DNA of 64,000 nt from Streptomyces venezuelae (GTDB taxonomy: Bacteria > Actinomycetota > Actinomycetes > Streptomycetales > Streptomycetaceae), in assembly GCF_008642375.1 (NCBI RefSeq), contig NZ_CP029194.1:4216001-4280000 (forward strand), given 5' to 3'. The translations under genes and the position numbers were made by a program. The notes below the pieces were generated by a model. That model was not told where the DNA came from. It did not search any database and saw only the letters and a list, made by a program, of their open reading frames with translations. Below are positions 7,172-17,168 of this stretch, one piece after another. Position 1 is the stretch's first letter. Every line of letters starts with the position of its first letter.

Positions 7172-7455
7172 ATGCACCCCGCGCATACGCGAGTGGTGCG
7201 TGCAGATGATGACACAGGCGAACCGGCTGTCACCAATCGATTCTCACCGTACTAGGCCTTCGGGGTCCAGGGCAAAGCCCTGCGGCCCCGGCCGCGCCGC
7301 GCACGCCCCGGCCGGGGCCGCCCGCCCGGCCGGCGCACCCCGCTTGCGCAACGCCCCGGCGCCCGGAGCGTTAGAGGGACGGGACGCCGTGGGTCCGCCC
7401 GTACTCGTGCCCGCCCCGTGTCCGCTGCCGTGCACCGCCGCTCCAGGAGATCCGT

Positions 7456-7881
7456 ATGCTGCGCCGTCTCGTCCTCGCGACCCTCGCCACCACCGCCGCA
7501 GGGACCGCCGGATTCGGCCCCCTGCCGCCGCTGCCCCTGCTCTCCCCGCCCGACACGCTGACCGTGAAGGTCGCCGAGAGCGGCCGTCCGGGTGCCGACG
7601 GCACCTTCGAGCTGACCTGCGACGACCGGGCCGGCGGGACGCACCCGGCCGCCGAGGACGCCTGCGCGCGTCTGGAGGACCACGCGCAGGCGGGCACGAA
7701 CCCTTTCAAGCCCGTTCCGCGGGACGCGATGTGCACCCAGGTGTACGGCGGCACCGCCGTCGCGCACGTCACCGGGACCTGGCAGGGCCGCAAGATCGAC
7801 TCCCGGTTCTCCCGCGTCAACGGCTGCGAGATCGACCGCTGGACCGACCTCCAGCCGGTGCTCCCCATCCTGGGACGATGA
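7456..7881 (+). CDS. SSI family secreted subtilisin-inhibitor-like protein
   Basis: 141 residues: signal peptide (MLRRLVLATL... through about residue 30), then the Streptomyces subtilisin inhibitor fold. Family marks: LTC plus GTHPAAEDAC around the first disulfide, the reactive-site loop MCTQVYGG (residues 92-99), TGTWQGRKI and the last cysteine in NGCEI. SSI proteins are exported, form dimers and inhibit serine proteases, controlling extracellular protease activity during development. By alignment with SSI (MCPM-VYDP, scissile after Met73) the P1 residue here is Gln95, rather than the usual Met, Lys or Arg. Start is the ATG at 7456, preceded by a CAGGAGA site. The gene stands alone. Confidence 0.9.
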   Translation: MLRRLVLATLATTAAGTAGFGPLPPLPLLSPPDTLTVKVAESGRPGADGTFELTCDDRAGGTHPAAEDACARLEDHAQAGTNPFKPVPRDAMCTQVYGGTAVAHVTGTWQGRKIDSRFSRVNGCEIDRWTDLQPVLPILGR

Positions 7882-8033
7882 CTCCGGGGAGGCCCGGGCA
7901 ATGACTCTGGCAACGAACGGCGGGCGGCGGCTCCCTTAGACTCCCTCAGTGACAGGCTGCGGCCCGAGGGGCAAGATGGGGCCCGCCTGCCGACAGGCAA
8001 GCACGTGCAGTGGGTCAGGGAGGAACCGTCGTC

Positions 8034-11000
8034 GTGAGCAGCAGGCCATCCCGAGGCGCTGCTCGCCTCGCAGCCATACTCGACGCCCTCCCCGACGGCC
8101 TCGTGCTCGTCAATTGCAACGGCACGGTCGTCAACGCCAACACGATCGCCCTCGGCATGTTCGAGACGCCCGGCACCGCGCTCGTCGGCCGGGGCCTGCT
8201 GGACCTGCTGCCGTCCTTCGACTCGCGGCTGATCCCGGGCTCGATGCGCCGCCCCGAGGGCACGGACGAGCGCGGCCGCACCAAGCCGACCCGGATGATC
8301 GCCCGTCGCACGGACGGCGGCGAGTTCCCCGTCGAGGTGACCAGCGCCAGCCTGGAGGACGGCCGCGAGGCCTACGACTCGTACAGCGGCTACACCGGCG
8401 ACGAACTCCTCATGCTCGTCGTACGGGACCTCACGGGGACCCTCGACACCGAGGCCGAACTCGCCCGCTCGCAGCGCCAGACCGAGATGATCCTGCGCGC
8501 CGCGGCCGAGGGCGTCGTCGGCACGGACACCGACGGCCGGGTCGTCCTCGTCAACCCCGCCGCCGCGCAGATCCTCGGCTACCGCGCCGGTGAGCTCGGC
8601 GGCCAGGAGCTGCACCCGCTGATCCTCGCCACGCGCGCGGACGGCGAGCCCTTCCCGTACGAGGAGTCCCCGCTCGCCGACACCCTCAAGTCCGGGCGCA
8701 AGCACCGCGTCCGGGGGCAGGTGCTGTGGGCGAAGAAGGGCGACCGGGTGCCGGTCGACCTCACGACCGCTCCCGTGCGCGACGGCGACCAGCTCGTCGG
8801 CGCCGTGATGACCTTCACCGACCGCAGGCCGTACGAGCAGCTCGCCGAGGAGCACGCCGCCGAGCTCGCCGACCGCGCCGAGCGGCACGCGGTCGAGCGG
8901 GAGGAGCAGCAGGAGCGGTACGCCTCGCTGGCCGCCCGGCACGAGCAGCTGACCGCCGTCCTCGCCGAGTCGCTGCGCGGCCCGCTGGAGGAGCTGCGCG
9001 GCCGGCTGGGCGCGCTCGCCGCCGACGACGCCGGGCAGCTGTGGCCCGAGGCCAACCAGGTGCTGCACCATCTGACCGCCGGATACGCCCGGATGACGGC
9101 GCTCGTGGACAACGTCCTGGCCTACCAGCGCCTCGACTCGGGCGCGGAGGAGCTCGACCGGCGGGTCGCGCTGCTCGACGGAGTCGTGACGGCCGGCATC
9201 GACGCGGCTGTCGAGCTGATCGGGCCCGGCCGCGCGCAGTTCGCCGTGCACGCGCCGCCGATCGAGGCCGAGGTCGACCCCGACCGGCTCGCGACCGCGC
9301 TCGCGCACCTCGTCGCGGACGTCGCCGGCGTCGATGCGACCGGCCAGAACCGGGCCGCGGTGCCGGGCGCCGGGCCGGTCGACTCCACGATCGTCGTCGC
9401 GGCCGCCCAGCGCGGAGACGTCGTACGCATCGAGGTCCGCGGCCCGTACGCGGGCGGCGACCCCGTCCACGGGCCCGTCGTGCGCGGGATCGTGGCGGCG
9501 CACGGCGGTGTCGTCCAGACCCACGAGGTCCCGGGGACGAGCGGCGGCGCGTACGTCCTTGAAGTGCCGCTCGGGGCCGGGCGGGGCACTGTTCCCGCTG
9601 CCGCTCCCACCGCTGCTACCGATCCTGCTCCTGCGCCCGTCGCTGCTCCTGCCCTGCAAGCGCAGGACGCCGGCGTACGGGAGCTGCCCGCTCTGCCCGC
9701 GCAGGCCACGGGTACCGAGGGGGAGACCTCGGGCGGTGGGCGGCGCCGGGCGCGGCGCGCCTCGACGGACGCCTTCCTGGAGAGCCCGGTCGCCCCTGAG
9801 GCCGCCGAGTCGGGCGGTCGTCGCCGTGCCCGTACGAGCGAGTCGTCCGGCCCCGCCGAGCTGATCCCCGCCCAGCAGAACGCCGGCGCCGACGGCTCCG
9901 CCATGGCCGCGCTCCCCGCTTCCGCGCCCGCCGCCCTTCCCTCGTCGACGGGGCCCGTCTCCCTTCCCTCCGCCGCGCCCGCCGTCGAGCCCACCGGACG
10001 ACGCCGGGGCCGGCCCGCCGAAGGCTCCGTGGTGACCGCCGCCGAGGGCGCGCAGGGGCGGGCCGCGTTGGGCGCCGCCGTGCCCCCGCAGGGGGTCTCC
10101 GCCGCCGAGCACCTGAGCGCGCCCGCTGTCGCGCCGGCGCACAACCCCGCCCTGGCCCTGCCCGCCGTCGCCACCGGCGGTGACGTGGCGGCCGCCCCGC
10201 CGAGCGGGCGCCGCCGACGGGCCCTCGCCGCCGCGCAGGAGCGTGCCGCGGCGGCCGAGGCCGGTCCCCGCACGCCGTTCGCGCTCCCGCCGGCCGACGC
10301 GGACCGCCCCGAGTCCGACGACGCGGCTGCGGCTGCGATTCCTGCTCATGCGCCTGCTCCCGCGCCGGTTCCGGTTCCGGGTGGCTTCGCGCTGCCGGTC
10401 TCCGACGAGGGGCAGCACGAGGCCGTACGAGGCGTCCCGGGCTCCGGCCACACGCCCCCGCAGCCCCATCCGCACCTCGCGCAGCAGCCTCAGCCGCTGC
10501 CCGAGCCGAGCGGTCGCCGCCGCGCCATGGCACCGCCGGCGCCCCTGCCGCCGACGCCCGTAGCGCCGGCGCCCGTACCGCCGTCGTCGACGCCGCTGCC
10601 GGGTGCGGTCCCGGCGGCCGTGCCCGCGGCCGTACCTGCGCCTGCTCCGCAGAGCGGCACCGGTTCCGGGACGGGCACCGGCTCCGTACCGCTGCCGCCC
10701 GAACTGCCCATGCCGGTCGCGACGTCGAAGGAAGCGAAGGACTCGACCCAGGGGCGGGCGTTCAGCGTGCGCACCCTGGGGCAGGGCGTTCCCTTCGTCC
10801 CGCCGACGGCCGCGCCCGCTGCTCCCGTCGCCGCGACGCCCGTGGCCGCTCCGGTGGCCCCCGCCGCGCCCTCCAACGGCTCCGGTCGGCGGCGCAAGCT
10901 CGCCACCCCGCCGGAGGTCGACCCGCCCGTCCCGGCGGCGATCCCCGTACCGGCCGCCGCCGAGAACACCGCCAAGCCCCACCCGCAGTCCTCCCCCGAG

Positions 11001-11882
11001 GCCGCGCTCGGGCTCTCCCCGGCCGCCCCCGAAGGCCGCGCCTACGCCATAGGGGCGCCCGCCGAGGGCTCCGCCGAAGGGCCCGAACCGCTCGACGGTC
11101 CCGGTGGCGCGATCGAGGTCGCCAACCGGCCCGCGCCGCGGCCCGTCGACGACGAGCTGCCCCCCGAGCCGCTCGACAACCCGCGCCGGCTGCTCGTCTG
11201 GCCCGCGCCCGACGTCTCCACCCAGCAGGCGCTCAGCGACCGCGGCTACCGTCCGGTGATCGTGCACTCCCGCGAGGAGGTCGACGCCCAGATCGCCGCC
11301 TTCCCCGCCGCGCTCTTCGTCGACCCGCTGACCGGGCCCATCACCCGCACCGCGCTCCAGTCGCTGCGCCAGGCCGCCGTCGCGGCCGAGGTGCCGGTGC
11401 TGCTCGCGGCCGGCCTCGGGCAGGCGACACGGGAGGCCGCGTACGGCGCCGACCCCGCCGTGCTCCTCAAGGCGCTCGCGCCCCGCGACAGCGAGCAGCA
11501 CCCGTCCCGGGTCCTGCTGATCGAGGAGCACGACGACATCGCGGAGGCGCTCGCCGCCACCCTGGAGCGGCGCGGGATGCAGGTCGAGCGGGCGGCCACG
11601 GACACCGAAGCGGTCGCGCTGGCCACCGAGACCCGGCCGAACCTCGTCGTGATGGACCTGATGCAGGTGCGCCGCCGACGGGCCGGGATCATCGACTGGC
11701 TGCGCGCGAACGGGCAGTTGAACCGTACGCCGCTCGTCGTCTACACCTCGGCCGACCTCGACGAGGAGGAGCTGCCGAAGCTGTCCTCCGGCGAGACGGT
11801 CCTCTTCCTCGCCGAGCGGTCGAACAGCACCGAGGTCCAGGCCCGGATCGTCGATCTGCTCGCGAAGATCGGCACCAACTAG
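8034..11882 (+). CDS. Giant PAS / degenerate histidine-kinase / double receiver signalling protein
   Basis: About 1282 residues from GTG 8034, with a GGGAGG site 11 nt upstream (an in-frame GTG at 8010 is less likely). Order: two PAS domains (about 10-140 and 145-260), a coiled-coil, a kinase dimerisation-like helix and an ATPase-like remnant (about 300-505). Then ~530 residues of Ala/Pro-rich linker with six (S/T)GRRR clusters, a degenerate receiver (about 1040-1130) and a second receiver (about 1155-1280) with a likely phosphoacceptor Asp in VVMDLM. The helix where kinases carry SHELRTPL reads ESLRGPLEEL, so the phosphorylated His is missing and ATP-binding boxes are weak. It is probably a sensory scaffold or pseudokinase in the cytoplasm; no transmembrane helices are seen. 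A perfect terminator follows. Confidence 0.72.
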   Translation: MSSRPSRGAARLAAILDALPDGLVLVNCNGTVVNANTIALGMFETPGTALVGRGLLDLLPSFDSRLIPGSMRRPEGTDERGRTKPTRMIARRTDGGEFPVEVTSASLEDGREAYDSYSGYTGDELLMLVVRDLTGTLDTEAELARSQRQTEMILRAAAEGVVGTDTDGRVVLVNPAAAQILGYRAGELGGQELHPLILATRADGEPFPYEESPLADTLKSGRKHRVRGQVLWAKKGDRVPVDLTTAPVRDGDQLVGAVMTFTDRRPYEQLAEEHAAELADRAERHAVEREEQQERYASLAARHEQLTAVLAESLRGPLEELRGRLGALAADDAGQLWPEANQVLHHLTAGYARMTALVDNVLAYQRLDSGAEELDRRVALLDGVVTAGIDAAVELIGPGRAQFAVHAPPIEAEVDPDRLATALAHLVADVAGVDATGQNRAAVPGAGPVDSTIVVAAAQRGDVVRIEVRGPYAGGDPVHGPVVRGIVAAHGGVVQTHEVPGTSGGAYVLEVPLGAGRGTVPAAAPTAATDPAPAPVAAPALQAQDAGVRELPALPAQATGTEGETSGGGRRRARRASTDAFLESPVAPEAAESGGRRRARTSESSGPAELIPAQQNAGADGSAMAALPASAPAALPSSTGPVSLPSAAPAVEPTGRRRGRPAEGSVVTAAEGAQGRAALGAAVPPQGVSAAEHLSAPAVAPAHNPALALPAVATGGDVAAAPPSGRRRRALAAAQERAAAAEAGPRTPFALPPADADRPESDDAAAAAIPAHAPAPAPVPVPGGFALPVSDEGQHEAVRGVPGSGHTPPQPHPHLAQQPQPLPEPSGRRRAMAPPAPLPPTPVAPAPVPPSSTPLPGAVPAAVPAAVPAPAPQSGTGSGTGTGSVPLPPELPMPVATSKEAKDSTQGRAFSVRTLGQGVPFVPPTAAPAAPVAATPVAAPVAPAAPSNGSGRRRKLATPPEVDPPVPAAIPVPAAAENTAKPHPQSSPEAALGLSPAAPEGRAYAIGAPAEGSAEGPEPLDGPGGAIEVANRPAPRPVDDELPPEPLDNPRRLLVWPAPDVSTQQALSDRGYRPVIVHSREEVDAQIAAFPAALFVDPLTGPITRTALQSLRQAAVAAEVPVLLAAGLGQATREAAYGADPAVLLKALAPRDSEQHPSRVLLIEEHDDIAEALAATLERRGMQVERAATDTEAVALATETRPNLVVMDLMQVRRRRAGIIDWLRANGQLNRTPLVVYTSADLDEEELPKLSSGETVLFLAERSNSTEVQARIVDLLAKIGTN

Positions 11883-11898
11883 CCGGAGCAGCAAGGAA

Positions 11899-11926
11899 GC
11901 GGGGGAGGGCAGCTGCCCTCCCCCGC
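11899..11926. terminator. Perfect 14-bp palindrome between convergent genes
   Basis: GCGGGGGAGGGCAG at 11899-11912 is followed directly by its reverse complement at 11913-11926. It sits between the convergent scaffold kinase and acyl-CoA ligase genes, as a bidirectional terminator would. Confidence 0.75.
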
Positions 11927-11945
11927 ATCGGCCGCAACGCCCCGG

Positions 11946-13598
<1,653 letters not shown>

Positions 13599-13748
13599 GG
13601 GGCGTCCTCCCGGTGGGCGCTACGTGGCGTGGCAGAAAGGGTGTGGAGATTCTGCGCACGTACCGCGCGGTATGTCACTACCCGGGAGTACGTAAATTGC
13701 CAGTGATCGCTGGCGGAAGTGGCTCTTCCCTCTGATTCGCGCCGGTAC

Positions 13749-14306
13749 TTACCGTACGGGGGTCAGTTCCGGGTCCTCGCGGAGCTTGCCGAGCGCCCGG
13801 GACACCGCGCTCTTGACCGTGCCGACCGAGACCCCGAGGACCTCGGCGGTCTGGGCCTCACTGAGGTCCTCGTAGTACCGCAGGACCACCATCTGGCGCT
13901 GGCGCTCCGGCAGCTTCATCACCGCGCGCCACATCGCGTCGTGCAGCACCTGACGGTCGGCCGGGTCGGGCTCGGGGAGGCCGGCCGGCTCCGGCAGCTC
14001 CTCGCAGACGAACTCGTCGACCTTGCGCTTGCGCCACTGCGACGTACGGGTGTTCAGCAGCGCACGGCGGACGTAGCCGTCGAGGGCGCGGTGGTCCTCG
14101 ATGCGCTCCCAGGCCATGAAGGTCTTGGCGAGCGCGGTCTGGAGGAGGTCCTCGGCGTCGCAGGGGTTGGCGGTCAGGGAGCGGGCCGTACGCAGCAGCA
14201 CGGGACCACGCGCCCGGACGTACGAGGAGAACGACGGGTACGGCACGTGGCCGAGGGCGGCCTTCGAGGCGCCGGTGCAGACGGGGCCAGAGGGTGGCGG
14301 GGTCAT
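13749..14306 (-). CDS. SigE-family ECF RNA polymerase sigma factor
   Basis: 185 residues. Region 2 (FSSYVRARGPVLLRTARSLTAN...DAEDLLQTALAKTFMAW) and region 4 (LPERQRQMVVLRYYEDLSEAQTAEVLGVSVGTVKSAVSRAL) are intact, in the form of the actinobacterial SigE-type sub-family (SigM/SigE-like, without its own anti-sigma gene). No anti-sigma factor gene is adjacent. The ATG at 14306 has GGAG only about 4 nt away, so a downstream start (for example GTG near 14246, VPYPSF) is possible. The first ~20 residues are low-complexity. Confidence 0.88.
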   Translation of the reverse strand: MTPPPSGPVCTGASKAALGHVPYPSFSSYVRARGPVLLRTARSLTANPCDAEDLLQTALAKTFMAWERIEDHRALDGYVRRALLNTRTSQWRKRKVDEFVCEELPEPAGLPEPDPADRQVLHDAMWRAVMKLPERQRQMVVLRYYEDLSEAQTAEVLGVSVGTVKSAVSRALGKLREDPELTPVR

Positions 14307-14450
14307 GACTCCACGCTAGAAGCGGACCGTGCCCCGCGGATCGGCCCCAGGTCCCGAACCGGGATCCGCCTCAGGTTGGAGGAGAGACGGCGGCCGGACC
14401 TCCTCTGGGTGGAGTCGCCCCGCACCGGAGTCAGGGTCGGGACCGGGTCG

Positions 14451-15563
14451 TTACCGGGCCGAACCGGTACTTTCCGTCGTCGTGACGCGGGCGACCGGCG
14501 CGTCCACCGCGTTCCGGTCGATCAGGACCCGATGGCCTCCGTACGTCTCGGCGACGTTCCCCGCGTACTGATGGATCCGGGCGTGCGGCGTCCAGGCATC
14601 GGCGTGCAGCGAGGTCTCCGAGTACAGCGCGGGCACGCCTCGCCAGCGCGCGAACCACAGCACGGAGGGCAGGTCCTCCGTACCCGCCTTCCGCGCCTCC
14701 TCGATCTGCCGGATCCCGGTGTCGGCGCTGCTGTAGTAGCCGGGCACATAGCCGAGGCGCCGCACCTCACGGTTCCAGCCGCGGACGAAGGAGAGGGTGG
14801 TGGCGGCACAGCTCGTGTCCTCCAATCGGAACGCCTCGATGTCCAGGTACAGCGGGCTGCTCGCGCCGATCCCGAGGGCCCGCGCCGCGCGCACCGCCTC
14901 GCCCCCTTCCCGTACGCCCTGGCTCCAGGGGCGGCTGCCGATCGCGTACGGCCGTTTCGCGGCGGAGTGGACACACGGCGCCTGGGAGCCGACGAAGAGC
15001 GGCAGCAGCCGCCAGCCCATGGCGTGGGCGGAGGCGACCCAGGCGGGGGTCAGCTCCTTCTGTCCGGGGCACCCCCGGCCCCGGCCACCGAAGTAGACCC
15101 CGACGGCCCGGTACGGGGACCTGAGCCAGGCCCTCATCACCGCGAGGGACGGCGCCTCGCAGGTGTCGAATGCCTTGCCCGCGAAACGCGGCGCGGACAC
15201 GGGCGGCACGGGCGCGTCGGCTTCGGCGTCGGACGCGGCTTCGGGCGCGGCTTCGGCGTCGGCTTCGGGCGCGGCTTCGGGCGCGGCCGGGGCCGGGGCC
15301 GGGGCCGGGGCCGGGGCCGGGGCCGGGGCCGGGGCCGGGGCCGGGGCCGGGGCCGGGACGGCTACGGGTGCCACCGGGGCGGGGCCCGACGGTCCGGCGG
15401 GTGCCACGGCCGAGGCGCCCGCCGGACCGGTGAGGAGGGCCGCACCGGCCATCGCCGCCACCAGGGCGGTGGCCACGGCCCGCGCCCCGGGAGGCGGCGC
15501 GGACCGTGCGTACGGCGGACGGAGGGACGAGGGCGAATTCGAGGGCGGTGCGTTTGTGCTCAT
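14451..15563 (-). CDS. Secreted DUF1906 (glycoside-hydrolase-like, Rv2525c-type) protein with Ala-Pro linker
   Basis: About 370 residues from ATG 15563; an in-frame GTG at 15599 would add 12. An N-terminal signal or Tat-like leader (ending around GPAGASA) is followed by an Ala-Pro dipeptide repeat coded by a (GGGGCC)11 tract and an Ala/Glu-rich stretch. The C-terminal ~240-residue domain begins at GKAFDTCEAPS and contains AVGVYFGG, LLPLFVGSQ, LYLDIEAF and IDRNAVD elements. This fits the DUF1906 TIM-barrel domain found in secreted actinobacterial proteins, with acidic residues DIE placed like a glycosidase centre. Catalytic activity is unproven for the family. It probably acts at the cell wall. 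Confidence 0.82.
   Translation of the reverse strand: MSTNAPPSNSPSSLRPPYARSAPPPGARAVATALVAAMAGAALLTGPAGASAVAPAGPSGPAPVAPVAVPAPAPAPAPAPAPAPAPAPAPAPAAPEAAPEADAEAAPEAASDAEADAPVPPVSAPRFAGKAFDTCEAPSLAVMRAWLRSPYRAVGVYFGGRGRGCPGQKELTPAWVASAHAMGWRLLPLFVGSQAPCVHSAAKRPYAIGSRPWSQGVREGGEAVRAARALGIGASSPLYLDIEAFRLEDTSCAATTLSFVRGWNREVRRLGYVPGYYSSADTGIRQIEEARKAGTEDLPSVLWFARWRGVPALYSETSLHADAWTPHARIHQYAGNVAETYGGHRVLIDRNAVDAPVARVTTTESTGSAR
15289..15354 (+). repeat. (GGGGCC)11 hexanucleotide tract
   Basis: Eleven uninterrupted GGGGCC units inside the DUF1906 gene, coding Ala-Pro repeats on the minus strand. Because the unit is 6 bp, copy-number change alters linker length without a frameshift. The G-rich (+) strand could form G-quadruplexes. 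Confidence 0.95.
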
Positions 15564-15615
15564 GGCGCGAGTGAAGAGCCGCCCGCCCCGCCCGGCCACC
15601 GCTGGGGCCGTCGCG

Positions 15616-16782
15616 TCAGCCGTCCGTGCCCAGGATCAACCCGGACGTGGGAACCCCGGTGCCCGCGGTGACCAGCGTCCGGGCCGCGCCGGGTATCTGG
15701 TTCACGGACGTGCCGCGCAGTTGCCGCACCGCCTCCGCGATGCCGTTCATTCCGTGCAGATACGCCTCGCCGAGCTGACCTCCGTGGGTGTTCAACGGGA
15801 CGGCGTCGGCCGCGACGAAGTCCGCCGCCTCCCCCGGACCGCAGAAGCCGAACTCCTCCAGCTGCATCAGCACGAACGGGGTGAAGTGGTCGTAGAGGAT
15901 GGCCACGTCGATGTCGCCCGGCGCGAGGCCGGCTGTCCGCCAGAGCTGCCGGGCCACGACGCCCATCTCCGGGAGCCCGGTCAACTCGTCCCGGTAGAAG
16001 CTGGTCATGGCCTCCTGTCTGCGTCCGGCGCCCTGGGCCGCCGCCAGGATCACGGCGGGCGGCCGGGGCAGGTCGCGGGCGCGCTCGACGGAGGTGACCA
16101 CGATCGCCTGGCCGCCGTCGGTCTCCTGGCAGCAGTCGAGGAGGCGCAGCGGCTCGACGATCCAGCGCGAGGCGGCGTGGTCGGCGAGGGTGATCGGCTT
16201 CCCGTGGAAGTACGCGGCGGGGTTGCGGGCCGCGTGGCGCCGGTCGGTCACGGCGACGTGGCCGAAGGCGTCCGGGGTCAGCCCGTAGGTGTGGAGGTAC
16301 CGCTGGGCGGCCATCGCGACCCAGGAGGCCGGGGTGAGCAGCCCGAAGGGAAGCTGCCAGCCGAGCGCGGCACCCTCGGCGGAGGGCTCGCGCTGCTGGA
16401 CGCCGGAGCCGAAGCGGCGCCCGGACCGCTCGTTGAACGCCCGGTAGCAGACGACGACTTCGGCGACCCCACTGGCGACGGCGAGCGCGGCCTGCTGGAC
16501 GGTGGCGCAGGCCGCCCCGCCCCCGTAGTGCACGCGGGAGAAGAAGGACAGCTCACCGATGCCGGCGGCCTGGGCGACGGTGATCTCGGGGTTGGTGTCC
16601 ATGGTGAAGGTGACCAGGCCGTCGACGTCGCCGGGCGTCAGCCCGGCGTCGTCGAGGGCGGCCCGTACCGCCTCGGTGGCGAGGGAGAGCTCGCTGCGGC
16701 CCGAGTCCTTGGAGAACTCCGTCGCCCCGATGCCGACCACGGCCGCCCGCCCGCCGAGGCTGTCCCTGGTGCGGACGCTCAT
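15616..16782 (-). CDS. Thiolase-fold lipid-transfer protein, Ltp2-like (side-chain retro-aldolase candidate)
   Basis: 388 residues, thiolase superfamily (SCP-x/acetyl-CoA acetyltransferase-like) but without the classic thiolase cysteine nucleophile context. It closely matches the layout of Ltp2, which in mycobacteria and Thermomonospora cleaves the C17 side chain of steroids as a retro-aldolase with the ChsH2 DUF35 domain. Tyr297 in ILYDHF and Tyr341 in GEAYLHG sit where Ltp2 has its two proposed catalytic tyrosines (remembered as Tyr294/Tyr344). A C-terminal GTGVPTSGLILG segment is typical. Translation is coupled to the preceding hydratase (ATGA overlap at 16779-16782). It is the last gene of a five-gene operon of igr type. 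The substrate in this organism is unknown. Confidence 0.8.
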   Translation of the reverse strand: MSVRTRDSLGGRAAVVGIGATEFSKDSGRSELSLATEAVRAALDDAGLTPGDVDGLVTFTMDTNPEITVAQAAGIGELSFFSRVHYGGGAACATVQQAALAVASGVAEVVVCYRAFNERSGRRFGSGVQQREPSAEGAALGWQLPFGLLTPASWVAMAAQRYLHTYGLTPDAFGHVAVTDRRHAARNPAAYFHGKPITLADHAASRWIVEPLRLLDCCQETDGGQAIVVTSVERARDLPRPPAVILAAAQGAGRRQEAMTSFYRDELTGLPEMGVVARQLWRTAGLAPGDIDVAILYDHFTPFVLMQLEEFGFCGPGEAADFVAADAVPLNTHGGQLGEAYLHGMNGIAEAVRQLRGTSVNQIPGAARTLVTAGTGVPTSGLILGTDG

Positions 16783-17168
16783 GGCGCCACCTCCACGGTG
16801 ACGGTGACCGTCCCGGTCACGTGGTGCCCCAGGTCGTTGGCCCCGACGACCCGGACCGTCGTCGTGTCCCCGGCCACCTCGGTGACCGTCCCGGTCAGGG
16901 TCATCGTGTCCCCGGGGTAGTTGGGGGCGCCGAGCCGGATGGCGACCCTGCGGAGGACCGCGCCGGGGCCGAAGTGGTCGGTGATGTACCGGCCGACGAG
17001 CCCGTTGGTCGTGAGGATGTTCATGAAGATGTCCGGGGAGCCCTTCTCCCGGGCCAGTTCGGCATCGTGGTGCACGTCCTGGTAGTCGCGGGAGGCCACG
17101 GCCCCGGCGACGATCAGGGTGCGGGTGATCGGGATCGTGAGCGGTGGCAGCTCTTCCCCGGGCTTCAT
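16779..17168 (-). CDS. MaoC-like enoyl-CoA hydratase subunit, ChsH1-like
   Basis: 129 residues, a single hot-dog domain, the same length as mycobacterial ChsH1 (Rv3541c, from memory). The hydratase motif is readable: SRDYQDVHHD at residues 26-35, with an Asp28/His33 pair spaced as in the catalytic Asp-x4-His of the R-hydratase family, and a FGPGAVLRR segment. It likely forms a heterotetramer with the N-terminal MaoC domain of the ChsH2-like protein two genes upstream, hydrating a shortened side-chain enoyl-CoA. Both ends overlap neighbouring genes by ATGA, so it is tightly coupled. Confidence 0.82.
   Translation of the reverse strand: MKPGEELPPLTIPITRTLIVAGAVASRDYQDVHHDAELAREKGSPDIFMNILTTNGLVGRYITDHFGPGAVLRRVAIRLGAPNYPGDTMTLTGTVTEVAGDTTTVRVVGANDLGHHVTGTVTVTVEVAP

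Noticed and set aside
7371..11894. 1507-residue open frame on the minus strand
   Set aside because: It is antisense to the PAS/receiver gene and its composition (Arg/Gly-rich) is the usual shadow of a high-GC coding strand; no domain fits.
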